Shown here: piece by piece, positions 35,791 to 45,263 of the stretch
How positions within the stretch are numbered: position 1 is the first letter of the stretch
Layout of the letters: every line of letters starts with the position of its first letter
Source: Sorghum bicolor
Lineage: Eukaryota; Streptophyta; Magnoliopsida; Poales; Poaceae
Length of the DNA stretch: 64,000 bases
Assembly: GCF_000003195.3 (NCBI RefSeq)
Contig: NC_012871.2
Span: 8,605,997-8,669,996, forward strand
Direction: 5' to 3'
Translations under genes and position numbers: made by a program
The notes under the pieces: generated by a model
What the model was told of the DNA's origin: nothing
The model's input: the letters and a program-made list of their open reading frames with translations, nothing else
Databases searched by the model: none

Positions 35791-36218
35791 GTAACACCAT
35801 CTCCTCCGGCGAACCTGGGATCACCGTCTCTAACTGAATGCTCAACCGAGGTGACAACAACCTTAACCACACAAGCCTGGGCTGGGCCTACCCCCATTCC
35901 TAGAGGAGCCATATGAGGCGGAAGCTCCACCTATGGTTTTGAAGCTGAGCCAAGCAATGGGGACAAAAGAAAGAAAGAAAAAGGAGCTACAACTAATAAT
36001 TAATCACCTAATAGTCCACTAGTCCATGCCTACAAAGTATTCTACCATATATCCATACCATCAAATTATCATGGGTTTATGGTCATGCCAACGATAAATC
36101 TTACCTTTATTTCATTTCAGCCTGTTATGTAGAATTACTACAACATTGTCCGAGACAGAAATTTGATACGAATTCCATCCAGAAAAAAAGCGAAATAGCC
36201 ATTTTCATTCTAAAACTA
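35791..36218. other. Intergenic sequence right of the nest
   Basis: No recognised gene. A short moderately GC-rich stretch at 35790-35940 has frames on both strands without a known domain; the rest is AT-rich. Confidence 0.4.
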
Positions 36219-36465
36219 CTCTCTCTGTCCCTGAAAGCTTCAACTTCTAGAATCCATGTCAGTCAAACTTTTTTAACTTTGACTAATTTTATAAAAAAGA
36301 GCATCAATATCTATGACATAACATGAGTATCTTATAAAAATATATTCTATAATAAATTTAATGGTATTAGTTTGATACTATAAATCTTAACGTTTTTTCT
36401 ATAAATTTGGTTAAAGTTTGACTTAGGACAACTCTAGAAGTTGCAGTTTTCAGGGACGGAGGGAG
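36219..36465. mobile_element. Stowaway MITE
   Basis: 247 bp with TIRs CTCTCTCTGTCCCTGAAA and TTTTCAGGGACGGAGGGAG, flanked by TA (36217-36218 and 36466-36467). It is AT-rich and non-coding. Confidence 0.88.
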
Positions 36466-37040
36466 TACCGCACAATGCTCAATTTAACCTCTAAGCTATT
36501 AAAGTGGTCTTCATCACCCCTTTAAAGTGTCCATTAGAGACAAAATTGAGCCCGAAAGTAAACTTTAAAAACTGAAACGGGCACATCAATAGTTCAGGAC
36601 AAAATGGCTATTCTACCTAAGGGGAAGGAGCTATATTAAGCGTTTTGGTTGAACCGACCCACGCAAAATTTAAAAGACAGCAGAAAGAGCTAAATTTTCG
36701 CTGTACTACCACCCTCAATGTCATAGATCCTTGTACCCACTAGGCAGGGCACACACCACTGAATTTTCTCTATCTCCTACACCCTCCCCCCCCCCCTGTC
36801 ATGATTATATAAATAAATGATGATATTTGCATTACCGAATGTAAAATAAATGTAATATGAAAACATAAAACATAAAAACAAACTAATAGTTTGTGCTACC
36901 AAACATAAACCAAATATTTAAGATTAATAATCCAATGAAAACAAATGTCTTAAAACTATCAGTTGGATTCAACATAAAATGTATATTCATAGTATTATCT
37001 ATTTGATATCATAAATATTGATAATATCTCTATAGATTTA
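36466..37040. other. AT-rich intergenic DNA
   Basis: No gene seen. A C-run of about 11 occurs near 36787, and the remainder is low-complexity AT-rich sequence. Confidence 0.4.
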
Positions 37041-37337
37041 CGGAGTGTTTAGTTCCCCTTTTTTCCTAAAACTTTTTGGATTTGGTCCATCATTTGCATA
37101 ATAGAAATAAACACCATGTAATTTTTTTGGTAAAAAAGTGGTTATTCTCCATTTTGGATTTTGGTCTCAAGAGGCCCAAAAAAAACCAAAAAGAGCCTCA
37201 AGAGGCTCTCATGAAGGCAATAAATTTTGTATTTTGGATGAGACTAAACATGACCCTGAAAAATTTGTCATTTTGCATTTTATCACTCCAAAGTTGGCAT
37301 TTTGTATTTTGTATTCTATGGGAACTAAACACCTCCC
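37041..37337. mobile_element. PIF/Harbinger (Tourist)-like MITE
   Basis: 297 bp with ends CGGAGTGTTTAGTTCCC and GGGAACTAAACACCTCCC. TTA is duplicated at 37038-37040 and 37338-37340. The plus-strand frames inside are non-coding by context. Confidence 0.82.
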
Positions 37338-37349
37338 TTAATAAACAAA

Positions 37350-38139
37350 GAGTAAAGTCCATCAGCGGTCTCTAAACTTGTTCGAATGTGTCATCCCGAT
37401 CCTTAAACTCGTAAAATGACCGTTTAGTTACCTAAACTTGTTCGGTTGTGTCATACTGGTCCTTGAACTTAAAAATCTCCTATATAGGTCTTCAAACTTG
37501 TTCAGTCGTGTCATCTCGGTTACTAAACTTGTTTTTAAGTCTCATCTAGGTCAGAACAGGAGACATCTAAAAACTCTATATTGAAAAATATCTCATAACT
37601 TTTTCATATGAACTCAAATAAAGATAAACTTTATATCAACATTGTAGGTAGCAACGCGATCTACAACTTTGTAGTTGAAAAGTTTTTAAATTAAAATCGT
37701 TTAGGGTCCCAAAATATTTTTTATAAGTTTATAGATTTTGAAATTTAAAATTTAATTTTATAACACTAAACGACTTCAAATAAAAAATATTTCAACTATA
37801 AAGTTGTAGATTGTGCTGAGGACTATAACTTTGGTATAAAGTTTGTCTTCATTCGAGTTCATATGAAAAAGTTATAAATTATTTTTTGATATAGAGTTTT
37901 TAGATCGTTTTGTTTTGACACAAATGAGATCCAAAACCAAGTTTAGTGCCGGGATGACACAACTGAACAAATTTGAGGACCTAAACGGGTGATTTCTAAG
38001 TTTAGGGAACGAGATGACATAACTGAACAAGTTTAGGGATCGAGATGTCACATACGAACAAGTTTGAGGACCTAAACGATTGATTCGTAAGTTTAGGGAC
38101 CGGCAATACAAGTTTAGGGACCGGTGGTGGACTTTACTC
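37350..38139. mobile_element. Mutator-type MITE with 9-bp TSD
   Basis: 790 bp with TIRs of about 31 bp: GAGTAAAGTCCATCAGCGGT on the left and GAGTAAAGTCCACCACCGGT read inward from the right. A perfect 9-bp TSD, ATAAACAAA, lies at 37341-37349 and 38140-38148, the length typical of MULEs. Subterminal TAAACTTGTTC phrases repeat near both ends. No transposase. It inserted just beside the Tourist-like MITE. Confidence 0.92.
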
Positions 38140-38148
38140 ATAAACAAA

Positions 38149-38888
38149 CTAATAGTTTGATTGAAGATTAATAAAACTATAACGTAATGTTTTTCTTGTG
38201 CGGCGGAGGTAGTATATTTATGAGATAGTACTATATGTCTCCCGTATAATGCACAATAGGAACATGGGAAACATCGGATTTGATCTAATCCTCTAGGAAA
38301 GAGGAGCTGATTTGGTAGCACAAAAGGCAAAACATGGGAATCCGTTAGAAGTAGGTGGACCAAATGGTTTGATTGGGAGGAACGAGGAAGGGAACGTACT
38401 AGGGTACATTGGTATTTGGTCTTTGTAATAAATTTGTTTGACTAGAGGCTTATGCACGACAAAGACAAATTCGCAACTACGTACTGTATAAAAACACAAT
38501 TTGAAAAGAACAAGCTAAGATGTGCATGGAAGAAGAACTCGCGGAGCATGAATTCTTTGTGTGCAATTAATATTAATAATTATTGAGAAATATTAGGGAG
38601 TACTACTAAAATTAGTTAGGAGCAGTAAATGTACACTCCTCTGTTTCGTAGGTGAAAATTTTTGCAAAGGTTTTAAATTTTTTTGCAAAATGAATACTGT
38701 AGCACGTTTGTGTTCGTTAGTTTGAAAAGTCATGACTGAAAGTATTGTTCGCTGATTTATTATGAGAAAAAAAACACCGCTGGCTGGTGGAAAAGTACGG
38801 CTTATAAGGCATGCGAAAAGTTACGGCTTATTTCTAGCCTAGCTAAGAATAAGCCAGGCTAACCTAAGCCTGACTCCAGCAAGCCAAA
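38149..38888. other. Intergenic DNA with MITE fragments
   Basis: At 38675-38710, TTTGCAAAATGAATACTGTAG matches the left half of the GGCCTTGTTTAG MITE family. At 38728-38815, AAAGTCATGACTGAAAGTATTG...ATGAGAAAAAAAACACC matches 42590-42685, so this is a second short repeat family. No gene was recognised; the frame at 37872-38363 is not convincing. Confidence 0.5.
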
Positions 38889-39932
38889 TAGAGTTGTTTG
38901 GTTGTCTACACTATCTAAACCTGGCTAGCATAATGTGTTTGGTTAGTTGGTTTGGCTGGGGTAGAGTCACCTCCTCTTTACACAGATAACTTCACCATCT
39001 TTTGTGGCAATTCATCGAGCACACAATGAGCGAGGGAGCTGCAGCACAAGCTTCTCTGCGAGGGAGCTTCACGAGGGAGCTACAGCAGCACAAGCTTCGC
39101 GAGAGAGCTGCAGCAACACGGGTCATATCTCGGTAAGGGAGCGGCAGCACAAGCTTCGCGGCGCCGCCGCCGCCGCCCCTGCGCACTAGCACGAGGGCCA
39201 CCGACGAGTAGCAGTACCGTATTTCCGCCCGCCAGGCAGACCCGCCTCCGACGCGCGGTGCCCTGCAGCCTCCGTCTCTTGCTAAGCTCCGCCTCGACCA
39301 CGGCCACGTCGCCCGCGACCGCGGCCACCTGCCGTCCACGAGCGCGGCCATGTCCAGGAACAGCTGCTGGAGCTCCAGGAGGCCGTGCTCCACCTCCGCC
39401 ACTTCCTTCGTGGTCTCCTCCTGCTCCTCCGCCCCCGAGGCGGACAGCAGCGCCACCTACATCGCCGCGTCGGAGGGATCCTTGGTGCTGCTAGCGAGGA
39501 GGGGGTCAAACTGCTCCTCGGTCGGCACGTCCCCGGCTACGGCGTCGCTCTGGAGCTGCATGGAGACCTGCTGCCGGAGTGCCTGCACGTCCGCCATGAG
39601 GTCGCGCACGCAGCAGCCGAGACCCGCCGCGACCTACGCCGCGAGCAGGGGACCACCCACTGGCAGGGAGGGGAGGAGTTGGCGGACCTCGCTGTCTTTT
39701 GGCTCACCGCGTGTGAACTGTGAAGGACCGAGAGGTGAGGGGATGAGAGACGGAGCACCGGCCAAGCCAGGCTCTAGAAAAACAGACCGGCAACCCGTTT
39801 TCCGGGAGCCAGTCTAAGACCTGTACGGCGGGCAGCAGAAGCCTGGCTAAGGCTTAAAGTCATGAAACCAAACAACCCAATGTTAGCCCCAGCTAGCCTG
39901 TCTAAAGGTTGGCCTAGTAACCAAACAGGCCC
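38889..39932. mobile_element. Candidate gene-capturing DNA element
   Basis: AT-rich flanks with diverged inverted repeats surround a GC-rich interior. The left TTGTTTGGTTGTCTAC...ACCTGGCTAGC aligns with the reverse complement of the right end, TGTTTGGTTACTAGG...AGACAGGCTAGC. The interior carries a degenerate gene-like stretch. No unambiguous TSD was seen. Superfamily (hAT or MULE) is undetermined and boundaries are approximate. Confidence 0.4.
38992..39720 (-). pseudogene. Degenerate gene fragment, possibly Qa-SNARE (syntaxin)-like
   Basis: The minus strand encodes EVEHGLLELQQLFLDMAALVDG. This resembles the heptad region of plant syntaxins, where LLELQQVFLDMAVLVEAQG is typical. Upstream in the same sense is VRDLMADVQALRQQVSMQLQ and EEQFDPLLASSTKDPSDAA, followed by an in-frame stop. 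After LVDG the frame shifts. A complete SNARE motif and transmembrane anchor are absent. It may instead be another coiled-coil gene. It sits in a possible captured-gene element. Confidence 0.4.
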
Positions 39933-40088
39933 GTATTATCCAATCATGGACTACCTAAATTCGTCTCGTAATTTAAAAGCAAATTATATAATTAGTTATT
40001 TTTTATCTATATTTAGTGCTTTATGTATGTGCCGTAAGATTCGATATGACAGAAAATTATAATTTTTTTTTTGAAAACTAAACAAGGC
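39933..40088. mobile_element. Partial Tourist-like MITE (GGCCTTGTTTAG family), right half
   Basis: TATTATCCAATCATGGACTA, AATTCGTCTCGTAATTT and AAAACTAAACAAGGCC match the right half of the family copy at 3635. The left half is missing or lies at about 38650-38710 across the inserted GC-rich element. Confidence 0.6.
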
Positions 40089-40873
40089 CAAAATATCTAA
40101 TCATTAACTAGGTTTAAAAAAATTATCTCGTAAATTACAAACAAACTATATAACATAGCCATAATGTTGTACCGGCTATATTTGCTCTTTTTTCCCTCTA
40201 GGCACTGTCACGCAATGACGCAACGCCGTTTTGTTAGATACGGGTAGTATGCTGCGAGTGAGCGTGCACTGACACAAAAAAGAGTAAAGCCTGCACGTGT
40301 GCTCGCTCTGCTCTGCCAACTCTCCATGCGTCACGCTTGTTCACAGAATCACAGGTACAGAGAGGTAGGAGCAGTCTTTAACAAAAACAAGACGACGAAG
40401 CGGAACCGCAGCCGTTACTTTCACTGCCATCCATCGTCGAAACAAGAGCAACAACCGTGGCAACAATCTTGCAATCTCCACAGCAGCAGCAAACCCAAGC
40501 TTCGAAAGAAGATTGTCAACAGATGATACTTATTTATTACACATGAATAATAATAACTCATCAGGTTTTACAAGATCAGTTCATCACCCGCTGCGGTTCC
40601 GGATCCACCAGTTCCAGCAGCAGCATGCCAGCATATGTACACAAATCATCATCAGTTCATGAATCAGAGAGAGAGTGAGAGAGGTTACAACAGGCTCTCT
40701 TCACATTAGCATCGATGGATTGGATTGGAATGCAGTCACACGGGCACGACACGACGAGCGGCGGCCATTCAGATCGGCCATCAAGATCGAGGAGCGGCGG
40801 TAGGGGGATGGATGGAACGATGGATACCAGGTAGTGCTACCAAGGGAGTAGCGCGCCGTTCGTCTCCGGCCTC
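40089..40873. other. Intergenic DNA and 3' UTR of the ERF gene
   Basis: No gene was recognised at 40089-40540. The sequence from about 40540 to 40873 is probably the 3' UTR of the minus-strand ERF gene. No decisive polyadenylation signal was identified. Confidence 0.45.
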
Positions 40874-41947
40874 TCAGGCGCGCCCGGTCTCCTCGGCGGC
40901 GGGGGCGGGGGTGTGGAGGGCGGGGACGCGCCCGCCGCAGCCCGACCGCTTCTTGCGCTTCCCGGACCCGGACATGAGCGCCCACACCGGCAGAGGCACG
41001 AACCGCGGCGGCTCCGACGGGGAGGAGGCGAGGCACTGCCTCTTGCTTTCCGGCAGCAGAGGCGGAGGCGCCAGCCGCTTCTTCGGCGGAAGTGTCGGCA
41101 GGGGCGGGTGATGGTGGTGGTGGTGGTGATGCTGCTGCTTCTTCGGTGGGAGGGGAAGCGGTGGCGGGTACAGCTGCTGCTTCTTCGGCGGAAGCAGAGG
41201 CGGTGGCGGGTACTGCAGCTGCTTCTTCGGCGGAAGCAGAGGCGGCGGCGGCGGCGGCAGCTGCTGCTTCTCTCGCTGAGGTAGCGGCGGTGGCGGTAGT
41301 GGTAGCTGCTTCTCCCGCTGCGTTGGTGGCGGCGGCAGCTGCTTCTTCTCCCGCTGAGGTAGCGGCGGCGGCGGCGGCGGCAGCTGCTTCTCCCGCTGAG
41401 GTGGTGGTGGCGGCGGGGGACGAGGGGGAAGGACCGGGCGGTGCGCGGCAGCGGGCGGAGGGAGCAGGTCGCTGGAGGAGGATGCCTTGGGCCCGCCACG
41501 GATGCGTAGGCGCGCGGCGACGTACGCCGCCGCGGCCTCCTCGGCGGTGTCGAAGGTGCCGAGCCAGACGCGGCGGCGGAGCAGCGGGTCGCGAATCTCC
41601 GCGGCCCACCGGCCCCACGGGCGCCGCCGCACGCCCGTGAACCTCGCGCCGCCTTCCCCCTCCTCGTCCTCGTCCTCTTCCTCCTCCTCACCTCCGCACC
41701 CGGCGGACTGGAGCAGCACGCGGCTGCGCTTCACGCTCACGCTCCCCGCCGACCCCGGACGCTCCTCTCCCTCCTGCTCCACCTCCTCGTCCACCTCGTC
41801 CTCGCTGGAAGACGACGAGTCGGTGGCGTCCTCGTCGTGCACGATGATCCGCACCACCCGGCACCGCGTCGGCGCCGCGGCGGCGGCCGCGGACCTCTTG
41901 GCCTCCTCCACCGCCTTCATCACCTCCTCCTTCAAGCTAGGGTCCAT
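40874..41947 (-). CDS. AP2/ERF transcription factor, CRF (group VI) type
   Basis: Intronless, 357 aa. I place the start at the ATG at 41947 ([18 protein letters not shown]). The frame stays open 15 codons upstream only from a GTG. The CRF-type N-terminal motif is at residues ~28-50 ([19 protein letters not shown]). An acidic stretch at ~48-100 is followed by the single AP2 domain at ~101-155 ([35 protein letters not shown]). Residues ~162-300 are an unusual proline-rich repeat, [13 protein letters not shown] and [10 protein letters not shown] units, ending in an eight-His run. The C-terminus is basic ([11 protein letters not shown]). CRFs act in the nucleus in cytokinin-linked development and bind GCC-box DNA. 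Two uORFs lie in the leader. The member cannot be named with certainty. Confidence 0.9.
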   Translation of the reverse strand: MDPSLKEEVMKAVEEAKRSAAAAAAPTRCRVVRIIVHDEDATDSSSSSEDEVDEEVEQEGEERPGSAGSVSVKRSRVLLQSAGCGGEEEEEDEDEEGEGGARFTGVRRRPWGRWAAEIRDPLLRRRVWLGTFDTAEEAAAAYVAARLRIRGGPKASSSSDLLPPPAAAHRPVLPPRPPPPPPPQREKQLPPPPPPLPQREKKQLPPPPTQREKQLPLPPPPLPQREKQQLPPPPPPLLPPKKQLQYPPPPLLPPKKQQLYPPPLPLPPKKQQHHHHHHHHPPLPTLPPKKRLAPPPLLPESKRQCLASSPSEPPRFVPLPVWALMSGSGKRKKRSGCGGRVPALHTPAPAAEETGRA

Positions 41948-41988
41948 CCTTATTCGTCCCCACGCCTCGGGGGGGCACGCCGCCTCCT

Positions 41989-41997
41989 TCACCCCAT
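41989..41997 (-). other. Two-codon uORF (Met-Gly-stop) upstream of the ERF start
   Basis: ATGGGGTGA on the minus strand lies 41 nt upstream of the ERF ATG, in the same GC-rich leader. A minimal uORF of this kind can lower initiation at the main start. Transcript coverage has not been shown. Confidence 0.6.
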
Positions 41998-42017
41998 GGA
42001 AAAGAGCCCGCGCCGCC

Positions 42018-42041
42018 TCAGCGCACGGTCGCGGCGGCCAT
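42018..42041 (-). other. Seven-codon uORF upstream of the ERF start
   Basis: It encodes MAAATVR then TGA, about 70 nt upstream of the main ATG. The context GGCCGC after the ATG is favourable for initiation. It counts as a uORF only if the transcript starts further upstream. Confidence 0.5.
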
Positions 42042-43043
42042 GCGGCTAGGGCTAGGGCTTCGATCTGCTACTAATTCGGCGGGCGGGCGGATTTCGGGAC
42101 GGGAGCGGGAAGAGAAGAGAAGGCGAAGGCGAAATTGGGGACGGACGCCGTCGAGGGGAAATTGGGGGAAGGTATTAGTTGAACAGGGCAGGGGCGTTTG
42201 GGTAATTTCGCGGTGGTAGTTCCTTGCAAGGAATCTCCGCCTCAGGGCGGTAGGTGCCCACGTGGCGGTGGTGGTCGCCGTGTGGGGCATATTCGCTTGG
42301 GGAGCACGGGAACGGGAGGGGGCAGCGCGGAATGACCGGAATGCCCTTGGGTTTGGGGGTCTGGAATATTCGTGGGTTTCAAAATTCAAACTGGGTAAAA
42401 CCGGTAGGGGTAGGGGAGGAGTTTCAAGTTGAAGGCAGGGTCCGTTTCTGGAAGCGGCTGCAAAAGCGAAACAGCCAAGTGCAGCTGGGTTTCGGCAGCT
42501 TCAAGGGGCAACCCGCGCGCGCATGTGCATTAAAAAAAACACAGGGGCGATTATCTTGTTTAATTTAACGTTGTGAAATTATCGATGCGTGCGAAAAGTC
42601 ATGGCTAAAAATACTGTTTGTTGATTTGTTATGAGAAAAAAACACTATTGACTAACAAAAAAGTACCGCTTATATAAGACAAGCAAACGACCGGCATAAG
42701 TTGGCGAAAAATGTTCATCGATAGAGACAGAGACGGAACCAGAGCAAATATATAGGGAGGGCCGAGTATAGAAGATATGTATGAAGATTACATTTAGCTT
42801 AAGCTCTATCACTTAAAAATAACTAACTTTGCATGTACTCTTAAAGAAAGTTTCAGGAGTTAGGGGGGGCCATGGCCCCTGCTAGCCCCCCCCCTTTTCC
42901 GTCACTGGATAGAGAATTGTGTGTTGACAAACTATACGTATGCAGAAGAAACTAAAGTAAATTGACACGTGTCCGTACGCTAGTAATAATTTTTTTATAT
43001 GGAGAAAAAGAGAACATGGTTATGTGTGCCATATATGGAAGTA
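42042..43043. other. ERF upstream region and intergenic DNA
   Basis: GC-rich leader and promoter sequence extends to about 42530. A short repeat at 42590-42685 (AAAAGTCATGGCTAAAAATACTG...) matches 38728-38815. No further gene was seen. Confidence 0.5.
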
Positions 43044-43826
43044 TTTTTTTTCTCGAACAACGCAGGAGAACTGCGCGTCATTTTATTAAGGTAGAGAAAA
43101 GAGGTACACGGGTCAAAAGACCCATCTCACACACGCACAAACTCACACACCCCACACACTGGCTACCAGGTTACTGAACCGCCACACTAAAAACAGAGAA
43201 CGACCAAAAAGCCTCTATGCCTTAAACCCCACCAGGTAGCAACCTAAACGCCAACTCCTAGAGTTTAGAGGCACCCGCCGAGCACAAATATACTTGACTT
43301 CTTATTATCAAAGACATAAGTATTGCGATGCTTCCAAATCTCCCACGCCACCAAAATAATCAAGGAGTTGAGTCCTTTACGCGTCTCCTTGGAGATAGCA
43401 GCAGTTGTTCTCTTCCACCATCTTGAGAAACAAGTTGTAGTAGGCTGTGGAGGCAACTGCAGCAGCCCTAACTGTTGCAAAATCAGAGACCAAACTTGTC
43501 GAGCAAAAACGCAGCCCACTAGTAAATGATTTATTGTTTCACCCTCTTGATCACATAGTGGACATGCCTCAGGATGGGGTAGGTTCCTCCTTGCTAAACG
43601 ATTAGCTGTCCAAACCCGGTTGTGAAAGACCAACCAGATGAAAAACTTGCAGCGCGGAGAAGCCCAAGTTTTCCAGATTCTTCTCCAGGAGCTAAACTTG
43701 ATGGATCCTTTAGAAAAGGCAGCGTAGGCCGATTTACTGCTGTAGGAACCATCCTGCGTTAATTTCCATCTATATTGGTCTGGAGTTTCTAGATGCAAAA
43801 TGAAGCCATCCACCATATCCTAAATC
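43044..43826 (-). mobile_element. 5'-truncated LINE fragment (zinc-binding RT tail)
   Basis: The minus frame 43265-43816 carries the C-terminal plant LINE region: WKLTQDGSYSSKSAYAAF, WKTWASPRCKFFIWLVFHNR, and the zinc-binding motif CPLCDQEGETINHLLVGC. The 3' end, GCGCAGTTCTCCTGCG followed by an A-run (poly-T at 43043-43050), is the usual LINE 3' stem and poly-A. TGGAAGTA is repeated at 43036-43043 and 43827-43834 and may be a short TSD. It is a different copy from the two other LINEs. Confidence 0.85.
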
Positions 43827-43834
43827 TGGAAGTA

Positions 43835-45263
43835 CTCGAGCATGACCTCAACTGTAACAAGGTTGTAATAATTACAAGAAACAAGAGAAACTCAAAAGTT
43901 AGCATATATAAGAGCATTTTATAAAGGGCAAAAAAAAGGTTAGTGATCGGCACGTTCTTCTGAGCGTTAGTTTCTCAAAAACATGGTTAGCACGTTCTTA
44001 TCTCAAACTTTTTTTTTCACAGCGGCAAATCCGAATTACATTATTAGAGCAACGGAATTACAAGCATATAGTTCAAGTTCCAACGTTCTTATTTTTACAA
44101 TAGGAGTAAAATAGTGCCTAGTTTTTCCTACATGTCCATGTTTGTTTGGAAAGAAACTATGACTTCTACTTACGAGTTTGATGATGGCTACGCTATTAGC
44201 ATTGGCATGTCCTTTTTGAACAAAGAAATCAATAAGACAAATTCGTCAACAGAATGATGCCATTCTGTATTCACAATGGCTTCACTTCATGGTACCATTG
44301 CCATCATTCACTCATTTGTGATTTTCCAGCGTCCATTGCATATCTTCGTATCATCCTCAGTTTTTTGTCACAAAAAAAAACTGTCGCTTAAATCGTAATA
44401 ACAAAATTACAAGGGTCATGATAATGGCTGCTTGTTTTGCTTTGTTTAAAAAAAATAATTAAAACCCTATTTAGATCCACCTAGCTAACTAATAATTGTG
44501 TTTAACTTGAAGAAACCAACTAATAATTAATTGGTAGGTAGGAGGTGGACTGGTGGGTGATATTAGCTGGTTTATCAGCTGAGGATTCAAATAGAGCCAC
44601 TAACTGTCAGAAGTTAACTATCACTCCCTCAAAAAAAAAATCCTAGGTTTGGAACAAGTCAAACTTCTCAAGTTTAACTAAGTTTATATAAAAATAGTAT
44701 CAATATATATATATATATATCTATATAGATTTACTATGGTACCTATTTGAAGCTCGAACCTGAGCTGCCGATATTTGTCACTATGAACTCTCTGTTGTGT
44801 AAAGCTGCAACGAGTTGGGATCTGAAAGCCACTTTGCAGTGCTGTCCGGTCATATAGTAGAATCCCTCCATAAGTTCGTGGTGACCCCGATAAAATGCAA
44901 CGAGACCCCGAGAAGAAGCAACGAAACGTGTTTCGGTCTAGCCAATTTTGGGTGAAGTAGAGTTTTTTGTCCAGCCCATCACTTTTTGTGCTGACAGTTG
45001 TAGTATAGTACAGCTGCATCTTAACTTGATTTGTCTACTAAAATTTACTTGACAGTTTACATACAGTTTTTACATGTTGCCTAGTAGCTAGTACGACATA
45101 TATAACGCCGAATTCCAGAATACGAATAAGAGTACAATTTCTAGTGTGGTTCATTTCTATGCTGGTCTGGCAAAACTATATACAGTATTGGGTCACATGA
45201 GCTTTGCTATTATCGCCCATCACAACTCCTCTAGTATGTCTGGTGACTAATAAAATGGTGTCA
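43835..45263. other. Intergenic DNA and 3' UTR of ABC1K9
   Basis: No gene was recognised. There is a (TA)n run at about 44701-44720 and a truncated Stowaway-like stretch from 44625 (ACTCCCTCAAAAAA). Sequence near 45264 is probably 3' UTR. Confidence 0.45.

Noticed and set aside
36783..36797. C-rich run considered as a polypurine tract of another element
   Set aside because: No LTR end or primer-binding site lies near it. It is a simple homopolymer.
40837..41691. Long frames of 284 aa (minus) and 182 aa (plus, 41092-41640) over the ERF gene
   Set aside because: They are shadow frames created by the GC-rich triplet-repetitive proline region. Only the frame with the AP2 domain is real.
41948..41992. 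An ERF start 15 codons further upstream
   Set aside because: The codon there is GTG, and the nearby ATG at 41997 reads ATG GGG TGA. The first usable in-frame ATG is at 41947.
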